Assembly: GCA_964372275.1 (NCBI GenBank)
Contig: CAYJRR010000008.1
Location: 1 to 59,214, forward strand
Origin: CAYJRR01 sp964372275 [NCBI: uncultured bacterium]
GTDB taxonomy: Bacteria > CAYJRR01
DNA: 59,214 nucleotides
Direction of reading: 5' to 3'
Shown: positions 17,382-28,263 of the stretch, piece by piece
Layout: each line of letters opens with the position of its first letter
Numbering within the stretch: position 1 is the first letter of the stretch
Position numbers and translations under genes: made by a program
Notes under the pieces: generated by a model
Told to the model about the DNA's origin: nothing
The model's database searches: none
What the model saw: only the letters and a program-made list of their open reading frames with translations

Positions 17382-17446
17382 CGGGCGCGGACGGCGATAC
17401 ATCGGCTGCCAAGGTATAATGGACCGAGACGACCAAGGGGAACGGA

Positions 17447-18238
17447 ATGGCGAGGATCCTCGAGAATGGCACGACAAGACGGTTCGCCGGCTCGCGTGCC
17501 GAGCTCGCGCGGGTCGTCGAGTCGCTGCCGATTCCTCGGGAGCGCAAGGAGGTCGTGCTCCTCGAGCTGGAGGACCACGTCTACTGCGAGATGGCCGAGG
17601 CCGAGGCGCGTGGCGCCACGCCGAAGGAGGCGGAGGCGATCGCCGTGGCGTCGTTGGGCGAGGTCGAAGCGCTCGCCGCACGCTTGGTCGAGGCGAATCG
17701 CCCCTTCCGCATGTCCCGGTCCGACGCCGCCTCGCTCGGATTGCGCCTCGGCCTGTCCTTCGGCGCGGGACTGCTCGGACACTTCCTCTACGTCGCGGCG
17801 ATCGACCGCCTGCTGTGGATGTGGTGGAGCTCCATCGAGCGCGCGGACGGTTCGGTCGCGGCGAATCCGACATGGGTCTCCGCGTCGGGGCTGTTGGAGT
17901 GGACGATGGACGTCTCGGTCGTCGTCCTTCCGATCACGGCGTTGGTCCTGTTCCGTCCACGGCGCGCGCTTGCCTGGCTCCGCGCGCGGCAGGAGCCGTA
18001 TGCGTTCGCAATCCTCCTTGCGATCGCGTCGGCCACCGCCTGGGTTCCGGTGACGCCGGTGAAGCCGCTGGTCGCCCTGATGCAATGGGCGTACGGCTGG
18101 CGAATGGCAAGTTGGGGACCCGCCGCCGGGATGGTTCGTATCGGGATCTGGACGTGGTTCGTCGCGTTGCTCGTGATGGCGGGGATCACCAGCCATCTTG
18201 TCGGCCGGCTTCGCGGAAAGGGGCCGCGCGTCGCATGA
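17447..18238 (+). CDS. Membrane protein with N-terminal HAAS-like (permease-prefix) domain
   Basis: 263 residues. Residues about 18-85 (LPIPRERKEVVLLELEDHVY, then GATPKEAEAIAVASLGEVEA) match the helical HAAS-like domain that accompanies PadR regulators. Several membrane helices follow (GAGLLGHFLYVAAIDRLLW, VSVVVLPITALVLF, AFAILLAIASATAWV, IWTWFVALLVMAGIT). AAGGGG precedes the ATG, and a perfect -10-like TATAAT lies at 17415-17420 without a clear -35. The stop overlaps the padR start by four bases. In most known pairs PadR comes first; here the order is reversed. Confidence 0.8.
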   Translation: MARILENGTTRRFAGSRAELARVVESLPIPRERKEVVLLELEDHVYCEMAEAEARGATPKEAEAIAVASLGEVEALAARLVEANRPFRMSRSDAASLGLRLGLSFGAGLLGHFLYVAAIDRLLWMWWSSIERADGSVAANPTWVSASGLLEWTMDVSVVVLPITALVLFRPRRALAWLRARQEPYAFAILLAIASATAWVPVTPVKPLVALMQWAYGWRMASWGPAAGMVRIGIWTWFVALLVMAGITSHLVGRLRGKGPRVA

Positions 18239-18591
18239 AGAAGGCGGCGGCCCTGAAGACGGACGAGCTTCCTCGCGGCGCGCTGCGGGCGATCGTTCTC
18301 GCGCTGCTGTCGGAAACACCGCTGCATGGCTACGCGATCGCTCGCAGGGTCGAGGCGCGCACGGCCGGCGCACTCCGCATGCGCGAGGGAACCCTCTATC
18401 CGGCCCTCCACGAGCTGGAGCTCGAGGATCTGGTCGAGGCGTCGATTGAGGAGGTCGACGGTCGCCGGCGTCGCGTCTATCGGATCACGCCGAAGGGCCG
18501 CCGCGAAGCGGCCGACTGGCGCGCGCACTGGTCGGAGATGGCGGCAATGCTACAGAAGCTCCTCGCGCCCCCGCGCCCCGAGCCCGCTTGA
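18235..18591 (+). CDS. PadR-family transcriptional regulator
   Basis: 118 residues. The winged-helix signature is complete: RAIVLALLSETPLHGYAIA, RMREGTLYPALHELELEDLV, then RRRVYRITPKGRREAADW. PadR proteins are small repressors responding to stress or ligands. The ATGA overlap with the upstream HAAS-like gene implies coupled translation and a joint role. It is convergent with the response regulator, four bases apart. Confidence 0.93.
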   Translation: MKKAAALKTDELPRGALRAIVLALLSETPLHGYAIARRVEARTAGALRMREGTLYPALHELELEDLVEASIEEVDGRRRRVYRITPKGRREAADWRAHWSEMAAMLQKLLAPPRPEPA

Positions 18592-18595
18592 CGCC

Positions 18596-20014
<1,419 letters not shown>

Positions 20015-20016
20015 CG

Positions 20017-21246
20017 TCAGTACCTTGTCACCCGTTCCCGCGCCCAGGCGGCGGGGAAGACCAGATGGAAGGTCGTCCCCTTGCCGAGCTCGCTCTCGAC
20101 CGTGATCTTGCCTTCGTGACTCCCGACGATCCGCTGCACGGTCGGCAGCCCGAGACCACTCCCGTCGCTCTTCGTGGTGTAGAAGATGTCGAAGATCTTC
20201 TCCCGCTTGTCCTCGGGGATTCCCTCGCCGGTGTCCTGGATGCTGACCCGCACGTTGCGGCCGGACAGCGCCTTGGTGGAGAGCGTGATCGTTCCGCTCG
20301 TCCGGGCGCCCCCCGAGCCGGTGATCGCCTGCAGCGCGTTCAGGACCAGGTTGAGGAACGCCTGCTTCAGCTGCTGCGCGTCCCCCGAGACCGGCGGCAA
20401 CGGCTCGGCGAGGTCGAGCTCGATCGTCACCTGATGCTTGCGCGCCTGCGGCTCGACCAGATCGACCAGGTCGCGCAGGACGGCGTTGATCTGCACGTCG
20501 GTCATCGACAGCGCCACCGGTTTGGCGAAATCGAGGAAGCCGCGGATCACCTTGTTGAGGCGGTTCATCTCGTCGCCGAGGACCCGCATGTACTTCTCCG
20601 CCTTCGCGCGCGCCGCAGGTTCGATCCCGGCGATGTGGCCGCGCAGCACCTCGACGTTGATCACCATCGAGTTCAGCGGGTTCTTGATTTCGTGCGCCAG
20701 GATCGCCGCCAGCTCCCCGAGCGCCGCCATCCGTTCGTTGTGGATCAGGCGTTGCTCCATGCGCTTGCGCTCGGTGATGTCCCGCATGATCGCCGAGAAG
20801 CCGACGAACTCCCCCGACGCGTTCTTGATCGCGGTGCGCGTCACCGACACCAGCACGCGGCGGTTGTCCTTGGTGAGCCGGATCGACTCCGCGTCGTTGA
20901 TGTAGCCGCGCCGGTCGAGCGCGCGCACGATCTTGGCGAAGTCGGCCGCGTGGTCGGTCTCGGGGGGCATCAGTCGGACGTAGCTCTGGCCGATGATCTC
21001 CTCCGGCTCCCATCCGAAGATCACCCAGGCGCCGCGGTTCCACGAGCGGATCGTCCCGTCGCGGTCGACGCCGATGATGGCGTCGTAGCTGTCGCGGGTG
21101 AGCGACGCGACGTAACTCTCCATCTCGGTGACGCGGGCGGCGAGCTCCTGGATCTTCTCTTCGGCCGGCTTCTCGCCGTCCGACGTCAGGCGGTCGAGGC
21201 GGTCGATTCGCCGGCTCGGGTTCGTCTTTCCCGGTGTTTTGGCCAC
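20017..21246 (-). CDS. PAS-domain sensor histidine kinase, partner of the NtrC-type regulator
   Basis: 409 residues from a GTG start (AGGAT about nine bases upstream). A short coiled region (KIQELAARVTEMESYVASL) leads into a PAS domain (YDAIIGVDRDGTIRSWN to ITERKRMEQ). The dimerisation domain has phospho-acceptor H185 (AAILAHEIKNPLNSM). The ATPase domain has N box NLVLNALQAI, G1 DTGEGIP, F box and GSGLGLP. No transmembrane segment is seen, so it is a cytoplasmic NtrB-like kinase. Confidence 0.95.
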   Translation of the reverse strand: MAKTPGKTNPSRRIDRLDRLTSDGEKPAEEKIQELAARVTEMESYVASLTRDSYDAIIGVDRDGTIRSWNRGAWVIFGWEPEEIIGQSYVRLMPPETDHAADFAKIVRALDRRGYINDAESIRLTKDNRRVLVSVTRTAIKNASGEFVGFSAIMRDITERKRMEQRLIHNERMAALGELAAILAHEIKNPLNSMVINVEVLRGHIAGIEPAARAKAEKYMRVLGDEMNRLNKVIRGFLDFAKPVALSMTDVQINAVLRDLVDLVEPQARKHQVTIELDLAEPLPPVSGDAQQLKQAFLNLVLNALQAITGSGGARTSGTITLSTKALSGRNVRVSIQDTGEGIPEDKREKIFDIFYTTKSDGSGLGLPTVQRIVGSHEGKITVESELGKGTTFHLVFPAAWARERVTRY

Positions 21247-21365
21247 CGTGTAAATCCTACCGTCGCCGTGGCCGCCGTGTGTACAACTTTCGCGCGCCCC
21301 CCGTCCCCGGCTGCTTCACAATGGGAGGGTTCGTCGGTCGATCTTCCATCGGTGCGGGGGGGCGC

Positions 21366-22106
21366 ATGGAGATCCGTCGGGCGCGGTTCGCGGTCGTTCT
21401 CTCGTCGATCCTGGCGTTGTTGCCGATCGGGTCGGCGAGCGCGGGGCAGGACCAGGAACGACTCGCCGAGTTCGCGAACAGCGTCCAGAAGGCGCGGGAC
21501 TACACCGGCACCGTCGGCACCGTCGTCAAGGTCGGCTCCAAGCTCGGCACGACGATCGACGCGGTGGCGATCGGAAGCCGGCTCGCGTCGGTGCGCGTCG
21601 TCGGAGCGACCGCCGCGCGCGTCGCCCGGCCGCTCCTCGTGCCGCTCGAGGTGGTCACGCGGCGGGTGGCGACCACCGCGGCGGCGCAGGCCGCCTCCAA
21701 GGTCGCGGGTCGGCTCGTGCCGGGGGTCAACCTCGCCATCGCGGCGCTCGACGTCGCGTACGCCTCGGCGATCCTGGCCGATCCGAACTCCACGCTCGGG
21801 GAGAAGATCGCCTTCAGCACGGCGGCGGCGCTCTCGATCACCGCCGCGGCCAACATTCCGGGCTTTAGCCAAACGGCCGGCCTCCTCTCCGCCGGCGCGT
21901 CGCTGGTCGGCGGAATCTTCCAGACCTTCCGGCCGCCGCCACCGCCTCCCCGTCCGGCGCCACCGGTGCCGCCTCCGACGCTCACGAGCGGCAGCAACGT
22001 CGGCCGCGACGCCAGCACCGGTACGACGGCGATCGCGGCGGCGAACCGAACTCCGCAGTCGTTGGGCTCGGGGGGCGGCGGCCCCGCCGTCGGCGTTCGC
22101 CGCTAG
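21366..22106 (+). CDS. Exported hydrophobic protein with AVGxRR-type C-terminal tail
   Basis: 246 residues. The signal peptide is MEIRRARFAVVLSSILALLPIGSASA. The middle is Ala/Val-rich with glycine spacing (VGSKLGTTIDAVAIGSRLAS, GRLVPGVNLAIAALDVAYAS), suggesting membrane-associated helices. A Pro-rich hinge (FRPPPPPPRPAPPVPPP) and a low-complexity tail ending GGPAVGVRR follow. The tail resembles those of the proteins at 45078-45908 and 47744-47911. The start is set by the signal peptide; a run of G immediately upstream can serve as ribosome site. The stop codon overlaps the plsB stop in the palindrome CTAG. Function unknown. Confidence 0.78.
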   Translation: MEIRRARFAVVLSSILALLPIGSASAGQDQERLAEFANSVQKARDYTGTVGTVVKVGSKLGTTIDAVAIGSRLASVRVVGATAARVARPLLVPLEVVTRRVATTAAAQAASKVAGRLVPGVNLAIAALDVAYASAILADPNSTLGEKIAFSTAAALSITAAANIPGFSQTAGLLSAGASLVGGIFQTFRPPPPPPRPAPPVPPPTLTSGSNVGRDASTGTTAIAAANRTPQSLGSGGGGPAVGVRR

Positions 22107-24940
22107 AGTCGAAGGTAGCGGACCCAGAACGCCTCTTCGGCGCGGCGGGCGGCTTCGTCGACCTTCACCTTCGGCGACTCCTGCGGGCCGTCGGCACGGG
22201 TGAGCGCCTTGGCGGCAAGGAGCTGCTTCAGGCCGTTGGCGAGCACCGGAAGCGCCAGCGCCTCCTTCCGTTCCAGCACGCCGTTCCGGTACATCTTCGC
22301 GGCGACGCCGGCGACCCGCGCGGTGAGCTCCTTCTCGGTCGTCGCGTCGGTCACCCCGGCGACGCCGCGGGCGGCGGCAAAGTAGCTTTCGAAGAGCGAA
22401 TGGCTGAGCGAGGCGAGGAGCCGCAGCCGCCGGCGACCACCCATCGTCACCGCGATCGAATCGCTCTCAGCGGAGGCGACGACGCCGGCGCGCTCCAGCG
22501 ACGCGAGCGCCACCTCGAACTCCAGCTCCTGCTCGCCGGCCTCCACGTCGGGGAACTCCAGCCGGAACCGCTCGCGCACCTTGCGGTAGCGCTCGAGGAG
22601 CGTCGCGCGGGCGAGCGGCGCCTCGACCGCCAGCTCCGCGCAGACGAACGAGGCCGGGGCGAAGTAGTGGAGGACCATGTTCTTGTAGAAGTCGAGCGAG
22701 ATGCGCTGGTCCTCCTCCAGGACGTAGTAGCGCTCGTCCCCCTCCTCGCCGGCGCGGATCGCCTTCTCGGCGAGGAACCCCGAAGCCGCGCGCGCCAGTG
22801 CGGCCGGGGCGTCGCGGTCGAGCGCCGGGGAGCGGCGGACGCCAGCGGCGCGCAGGTAGTCGAGGAAGAAGGTCGCCGCCTCGATCAACGACGAGTGCAG
22901 CATCCCGCGCTTCCCATGCGCGAGCAGCGCGGCGGCGGTGAGTTGGGACGGAGTCACCACCGTCACCGCGTTGATGCCGTTGGCGATGTGGTCCCCGAGC
23001 GCCTTGATCGCGGCCCGCTTTTCTCCGTCGGATTTTGCGGCGAAGGTCGGACCGTCGACCCCGAGCGCGGCCCTTAGCGAGATCGGCTCGGCGAACTCGA
23101 CGAAGACCCGGCCGTAGCGCTTCGAAAGCACCTTCAACACGCGGAACAGGCCCGAGACCGACTCCTTCCGCTTGGCGGCCCCCTCCAGCTCGCGGATGTA
23201 GTCGCGCTCTTCGATCACCTTCTCGTAGCTCATCGAGATCGGCGAGAGGTAGACGTCGTCGGACGCCCCCTCCTCCCAGGCGCGCACCACCATCGTCAGC
23301 AGGCCCAGCTTCGGACGAAGCACGCGACCGGTGCGGCTCCGGCCCCCCTCGATGAAGAACTCGAGGGTGTGCCCCGCCTTCACCAGGTTCTTGACGTACC
23401 GCTCCAACACCGCGGCGTAGAGCGCGTCCCCCTTCATCGTGCGCCGGATGAAGAAGGCCCCCATGCGCCGGAAGATCGTTCCCATCGGCCAGAAGGAGAG
23501 GTTGTCGCCGGCCGCCACCATCGGGACGGTCATGTCGTGGTGGTAGAGGACGTAGGAAAGGATCAGGTAGTCGGCGTGACTTCGGTGGCTGGGGATCAGC
23601 ACCACCGGGTGGTCCTTGAGGATCGCCTTCACCTGGCGGATCCCGTTCTGGTCGACTTCGAGCCCCGAGTAGATGTTGTTCCAGACCCAGGTGAGCGTCC
23701 CGGCTCCGGCCATCAGCCAGTTCCAGCGCAGGTCGGCGGCCATCTTGCGGACGATCTTGTCGACGCGCGTCCGGATCGCATCGGCCGGCTTCCCTTCGCG
23801 CGCGGCGACGCGCTCGATCTCGGACTTCACCACCGGGTCGGCGTGGATCTTCTTGGCGACCTGCGTTACCGGCATGATCCGGGCCCCGGTGACGACGCGC
23901 CGCTCGCGGTAGATGTGCTGCAGCAGGACCCACCGCAACTTCTTGGCCGTCACCTCCACCGGTTCCCCTTCGTGCTCCCGCAGAAACGCCTTCAAGTCGA
24001 ACGGCTCCGCCAGGCTCACCAGCCCGTCGCGGTGGTGGTGGAGGAAGGAGACGACCTTGCGGATGCGGCGCGGCTTGTCGGCCTCGCCGAAGACGACGTC
24101 GACCGGCGTCTTGCGTCCGGTCTCGGGCCGGCGCTCCCAGAACACCACCTGCGGGACCAGGAAGACCGGGCGTTCGGAGGCGGCGGCTCCGGCGATCAGC
24201 GCCTCGGCGACGTCCCGCTTCGGACGCTGGCGCCGCAAGAGGTCGGTCCAGGTGCGGCGGCGCTTGAGGAATACGAGGAGCGGAGCGCGGTTGGAGACAA
24301 GCTGCTCCACCCATCCGGAGTCGATCGGATCGGGGAGGAAGCCGAAGCGGACGAACCAGGTCGCCTTGGCGAGCAGCGTCCGCGCCGCTCGCGCCAGCGG
24401 CATCCAGAGGAGCATATTGATCTCGCTGCCGAAGCGTGGCAGCGGCAGCCCCTCGCGGACGTAGAGGTAGTTGAAATAGAGGTAGTCGAGCAGCGAGCGA
24501 TGCCGCATCACGTAGACGACCTCGCCCTTCGCGGCGACATCGCGGATGCGCGCCAGCGCCGCCGGATCGACCCTGGCGTGGCGGAAGAAGCGGTAGGAGA
24601 GCCAGCGCAGCGGCCACCCGTAGTGGGTGTGCATCGCCGACCGGTAGAAGTCGATGCCGGTCTGGTCGAGCCGCTGGTAGAGTGCCTCGAGCAGCTTCGC
24701 CGCGGGCCCCCGCACCGCCTTCGACGCGCCGTGCGGTTCGACTCCGTCCGCTTTCGGCGCCAGGTCTCCGTGCCCCGTCGCCTCCCGCACCGCCGCGGCC
24801 GCCGGGTCGGGCTCGCCCGCGGGCCCCGGCACGGTCGGCCGCTCGCGCTCGCCGCCGCTCACCGCATGGGCACCGGCGCCGCCGGCCGCGGCGGCGTTGC
24901 CGAACGGTAGGGTCGGCTGCGAGTCGCCTCGTCGCGCCAT
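22103..24940 (-). CDS. plsB: Glycerol-3-phosphate 1-O-acyltransferase
   Basis: 945 residues. The first step of phospholipid synthesis, acylation of glycerol-3-phosphate at the inner membrane. Acyltransferase motifs are VVLIPSHRSHADYLILSYV (the catalytic H and D), GAFFIRR, EFFIEGGRSRTGR and SPISMSYEKV. An N-terminal region has a degenerate second acyltransferase-like block (VVYVMRHRSLLDYLYFNYLY). It is longer than E. coli PlsB (about 807), the extra mainly a low-complexity Ala/Pro N-terminus (about 85 residues). The ATG at 24940 begins that segment, so a later start is possible. It converges on, and overlaps by four bases, the exported protein gene. Confidence 0.93.
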   Translation of the reverse strand: MARRGDSQPTLPFGNAAAAGGAGAHAVSGGERERPTVPGPAGEPDPAAAAVREATGHGDLAPKADGVEPHGASKAVRGPAAKLLEALYQRLDQTGIDFYRSAMHTHYGWPLRWLSYRFFRHARVDPAALARIRDVAAKGEVVYVMRHRSLLDYLYFNYLYVREGLPLPRFGSEINMLLWMPLARAARTLLAKATWFVRFGFLPDPIDSGWVEQLVSNRAPLLVFLKRRRTWTDLLRRQRPKRDVAEALIAGAAASERPVFLVPQVVFWERRPETGRKTPVDVVFGEADKPRRIRKVVSFLHHHRDGLVSLAEPFDLKAFLREHEGEPVEVTAKKLRWVLLQHIYRERRVVTGARIMPVTQVAKKIHADPVVKSEIERVAAREGKPADAIRTRVDKIVRKMAADLRWNWLMAGAGTLTWVWNNIYSGLEVDQNGIRQVKAILKDHPVVLIPSHRSHADYLILSYVLYHHDMTVPMVAAGDNLSFWPMGTIFRRMGAFFIRRTMKGDALYAAVLERYVKNLVKAGHTLEFFIEGGRSRTGRVLRPKLGLLTMVVRAWEEGASDDVYLSPISMSYEKVIEERDYIRELEGAAKRKESVSGLFRVLKVLSKRYGRVFVEFAEPISLRAALGVDGPTFAAKSDGEKRAAIKALGDHIANGINAVTVVTPSQLTAAALLAHGKRGMLHSSLIEAATFFLDYLRAAGVRRSPALDRDAPAALARAASGFLAEKAIRAGEEGDERYYVLEEDQRISLDFYKNMVLHYFAPASFVCAELAVEAPLARATLLERYRKVRERFRLEFPDVEAGEQELEFEVALASLERAGVVASAESDSIAVTMGGRRRLRLLASLSHSLFESYFAAARGVAGVTDATTEKELTARVAGVAAKMYRNGVLERKEALALPVLANGLKQLLAAKALTRADGPQESPKVKVDEAARRAEEAFWVRYLRL

Positions 24941-25136
24941 CGACCGAAGCTTACCGTTTCTCGAACGAAAACCGCAGGTCGGCCGGGGAAGGCCCGTGCG
25001 CGCTCCGGGGCGACGTGGCCGTCCCGCGCCGTTCGCTGGACTTACCAGTTCGCCGCGTAGGCTCGGACAATTCCGTCGACCGTTCGCCGTCTCCGCCGTC
25101 GATCCGTTGGGCGCGCCCCGTGCAGTCCCGCGGCCG

Positions 25137-26921
25137 ATGAGATCCATGAGGACCCTGCTTGGAGTCGGGTGCCTACTCTGGCTCGCCGCCGGCTGCGCGC
25201 GGGAGGACGGGCCCGAGTCCGATCGTCTCGACGCTCGGCTTCTGGGACTGAGCCTTTCGGCCCCTTCCGTGGAGCTGTTTCCCGCCTTCGAATCAGACGT
25301 GACGGCCTACGCCGCGGAGGTGAGTCTCGTGACGTCTGCGGTGACGGTGACCGCAACGGCGGCGGACGCCGATGCCACGGTAACGGTTCAAGGGCAGCCG
25401 ATCGAATCGGGACGACCGTCGCCGCCGATCGTCCTCGATCTCGGTTCCAACGCGATCACCGTGGTGGTCACCGCGTCATTCGGCCGTCAACGCACCTACG
25501 TCGTCGAGGTGGAGCGGCGAACGGAGCTCGTCGGCTCGGCTACGTACGTCAAAGCCTCCAACACCGGCTCGAACGATCGATTCGGGCACGCCGTCGCCGT
25601 TTCGGGCGATACGTTGGTGGTCGGGGCGGTTCAAGAGGATTCGGGTGCCACCGGGATCGATGGCAATCGGGAGGACGAAGGGGCGATGGACGGCGGCGCC
25701 GTCTACGTCTTCGTGAGAATCGGTTCCGCGTGGAGGCAGCAAGCCTACTTGAAGGCCTCGAACACGAGAGCCAACGATCGATTCGGGGAGAGCGTCGCCA
25801 TTTCGGGAGATACGATCGTCGTCGGGGCACCGCTCGAGCCCTCGAACGCCACCGGGGTGAACGGAGACCCGAACAACGACTTCGCGACCGACGCCGGTGC
25901 CGCCTACGTTTTCGTGCGAAGCGGGGGTGTCTGGAGCCAGCAGGCGTACTTGAAGGCTTCGAACAGTGAAGCGTATGAACGCTTCGGTACGGCGGTCGCC
26001 GTTTCGGGCGACACGGCGGCGATCGGCGCCTATGCGGAGGACTCCAACACCACCGGGGTGAACGGCAACCAGGCCGACAACAACGCCTTGGCGTCCGGCG
26101 CGGTGTACGTCTTCGTGCGGGCCGGAGGAAACTGGACGCAGCAGGCCTACCTGAAGGCCTCCAACACGGACGAGTACGACCGGTTCGGCTGCAGCGTCGC
26201 CGTCTCGGGCGATACGCTGGTGGCCGGGGCCAAATACGAGGACTCGAGCGCCACGGGGGTGAATGGCGATCAGGCCGACAACTCGGCTCCGGAAAGCGGT
26301 GCCGCCTACGTCTTCGTGCGGAGCGGGATCTCGTGGAGCCAACAAGCCTACTTGAAGGCCGCCAACACCGGATCGGACGACCAGTTCGGAGTGAGCGTTG
26401 CGGTTTCGGGAGACACCGTTGCAGTCGGCGCGGACATGGAGGACTCCAGCGCCGAGGGCGGCGGTGGCGACCCCGCCGACAACGCCAAGCCCGACAGCGG
26501 AGCCGTCTACGTCTTCGCTCGAAGTGGTGGCGTGTGGAGCCAGCAGGCCTATCTGAAAGCTTCCAACACCGGAACGAGCGACCACTTCGGCCGGAGTATC
26601 GCCGTCTGGGGCGACACGATTCTGGTCGGGGCCGAGGCCGAAGACTCGAGCGCTACCGGCGTCGATGAAGACGCCCGGAACGACGGCGCGGACAACAGCG
26701 GCGCCGCTTATCTCTTCGTGCGCAGCGGGGGAGCCTGGAGCCAGCGGGCCTACGTCAAGGCGTCCAACACCGCCGCCGGAGATCGCCTCGGTACCGTCGC
26801 CCTCACGAACGGCGCGCTGGCGGTCGGGGCCCCCATGGAGGGATCGGGCGCGACAGGCGTGAACGGAGACCAGGCCGACGACTCGGCAGCGGAGAGCGGC
26901 GCCGTCTACGTTTTCCAGTGA
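25137..26921 (+). CDS. Lipoprotein with cadherin-like domain and FG-GAP repeats
   Basis: 594 residues. Two ATGs (25137, 25146) are possible, and both give a lipoprotein signal (LLWLAAGC|ARED). A cadherin-like beta domain follows (LFPAFESDVTAYAAEV to TYVVEVERR). Seven FG-GAP-type repeats fill the rest, each near 60 residues, with the pattern ASNTxxxDRFGxSVAVSGDT, VVGAxxEDS, ATGVNGDQADN and GAVYVFVRSG. Such repeats build a beta-propeller on surface proteins. The repeats are close enough in sequence that recent duplication is likely. It is convergent with the next gene, four bases apart. Confidence 0.92.
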   Translation: MRSMRTLLGVGCLLWLAAGCAREDGPESDRLDARLLGLSLSAPSVELFPAFESDVTAYAAEVSLVTSAVTVTATAADADATVTVQGQPIESGRPSPPIVLDLGSNAITVVVTASFGRQRTYVVEVERRTELVGSATYVKASNTGSNDRFGHAVAVSGDTLVVGAVQEDSGATGIDGNREDEGAMDGGAVYVFVRIGSAWRQQAYLKASNTRANDRFGESVAISGDTIVVGAPLEPSNATGVNGDPNNDFATDAGAAYVFVRSGGVWSQQAYLKASNSEAYERFGTAVAVSGDTAAIGAYAEDSNTTGVNGNQADNNALASGAVYVFVRAGGNWTQQAYLKASNTDEYDRFGCSVAVSGDTLVAGAKYEDSSATGVNGDQADNSAPESGAAYVFVRSGISWSQQAYLKAANTGSDDQFGVSVAVSGDTVAVGADMEDSSAEGGGGDPADNAKPDSGAVYVFARSGGVWSQQAYLKASNTGTSDHFGRSIAVWGDTILVGAEAEDSSATGVDEDARNDGADNSGAAYLFVRSGGAWSQRAYVKASNTAAGDRLGTVALTNGALAVGAPMEGSGATGVNGDQADDSAAESGAVYVFQ

Positions 26922-26925
26922 GTGT

Positions 26926-28176
26926 CTACTCCGGCGCTTCGCTGCCTGCGGCGCGCATCTCGGCGGCGAGGCCGGAGGTGGCGTGGGCGTGGCCGGCGTG
27001 GGGATCGATCGCGCCGGCTTGGCGGACGATCTTGTCGACGAGCTCGGTGGCGAACGGAATCGACTCGACGTCGGCCTTTTCCGCCGCGAGCGCGGTGGCG
27101 GTCGCGACGGCGATCCGCGCCTCCTCCGTGCGGCCGGTGGCGGCCAGCACGTAGGCGGTCTCGAGCAGCCGGCCCGACCACAGGCCGCGGTTCTTGTCGT
27201 CGAGGTACTCCTGGAGCACCGCGCGCCCCGCGCGGTCGCGCAGCTGCGCCCGCTGCTCCTCGTTGGCCGCGACGGGGCTCGCGTCGGCCTCCTTCACCCT
27301 CTCCGACAGTTTCTCCAGCGTCGCTTCGTCGGGGACCCAGAAGGCGCATTCCGGGAGCCGGTGCAGCGACGCCGATTTCGCCACCAGTGCCGGCGTCTCC
27401 TTGGCGATCCCGCTCACGTCGAGCACGCCGCCGATGGGATGGGGGGGCGCTTCGCTCGGGGCCCCGAGGATCGCCTTGCCGTCCTCGAAGGCGGCGGGGA
27501 CCGGCAGGCCGGCGTCGGTCGCGACCCGCGCGGCGTAGGCGACCATCCAGGCGGCGTAGTCGGTCGGCATCGGCGCGAGCTGCACCTGCATCTGCGCCTC
27601 GGCCATGGTGATGAACTTCTTGTAGGCGGCGCGCGTCAGCGCCATCCCCTCGAAGTTCTGCAGCCCGGTGGTGTCCCCCACCACCGCGTGGAAGACGTGG
27701 AGCTTGCCCACCGGCGAGACCTTCGCCACCAACACCAGCCGATTCCCTTCGGTATCGAGCCCCGAGACGTACGAGCTCGGCAGCCCCTCGGCGGCGAAGT
27801 CGAACTTCACGGCGCTCCGATCGCGAAGATCGGTGACGTTCATCCCCTGCGCGCGCACGAGGTGCAGGGCGCGGGCGATCGCCTTGGCCATGGCCTTGTC
27901 CTTCTCCTCCCGCTGCAGGCGGGCGAGGAACGCCCCGGCCCCCTCGCGGCCGAGCCGCTCGAGCAGCGCCAGCTTCACGGGGAACGGGAGCCCAGCGAAC
28001 TCCGCGACTCGGTCCGCGCCGTCCGGGTCGTCGGCGATCCGCTTCGCCGTCGCGGCCGATGGACCGATCGCGGCCGGATCGAGGTCGAGTCTCTTCATCT
28101 CCTCGGCCCGCGTGGAGGCGGAGGCGGGATCCTGGATCAGTTCCTCGAGGAGGCGGGTCTTCTTGTCCTTGGCCAT
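26926..28176 (-). CDS. Conserved-looking protein of unknown function
   Basis: 416 residues, ATG start, no signal peptide or membrane segment, so probably cytoplasmic. It opens with a charged helix (MAKDKKTRLLEELIQDPASA) and is mostly alpha-helical by composition, with a central beta-containing stretch (VKFDFAAEGLPSSYVSGLDT, then RLVLVAKVSPVGKLHVFHAV) and a His-rich tail (DPHAGHAHATSG). Composition and codon use match its neighbours, so I accept it as real, but I cannot name a family. Confidence 0.75.
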   Translation of the reverse strand: MAKDKKTRLLEELIQDPASASTRAEEMKRLDLDPAAIGPSAATAKRIADDPDGADRVAEFAGLPFPVKLALLERLGREGAGAFLARLQREEKDKAMAKAIARALHLVRAQGMNVTDLRDRSAVKFDFAAEGLPSSYVSGLDTEGNRLVLVAKVSPVGKLHVFHAVVGDTTGLQNFEGMALTRAAYKKFITMAEAQMQVQLAPMPTDYAAWMVAYAARVATDAGLPVPAAFEDGKAILGAPSEAPPHPIGGVLDVSGIAKETPALVAKSASLHRLPECAFWVPDEATLEKLSERVKEADASPVAANEEQRAQLRDRAGRAVLQEYLDDKNRGLWSGRLLETAYVLAATGRTEEARIAVATATALAAEKADVESIPFATELVDKIVRQAGAIDPHAGHAHATSGLAAEMRAAGSEAPE

Positions 28177-28214
28177 GGCGAGAGCCCCAATAGCCCGGAT
28201 CCCGGCGGCAGTGC

Positions 28215-28262
28215 AAGGAGGAGCGGAGAGGAGAAGGAGGAGGAGAAGGAGGGAAGGGGAGG
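28215..28262. repeat. Homopurine tract
   Basis: 48 bases that are all A or G on the plus strand except one C at 28224; 28225-28262 is pure purine made of GGA/GAA-like units. It lies between a small gene's stop and the start of the gene at 28176. Such tracts can form triplex DNA; on the coding (minus) strand it is a pyrimidine leader. Confidence 0.7.
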
Positions 28263-28263
28263 T

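Noticed and set aside
17415-17420. Promoter for the HAAS-like gene based on TATAAT
   Set aside because: The -10 is perfect but no -35-like sequence lies at 16-18 bases; not listed as a separate feature.
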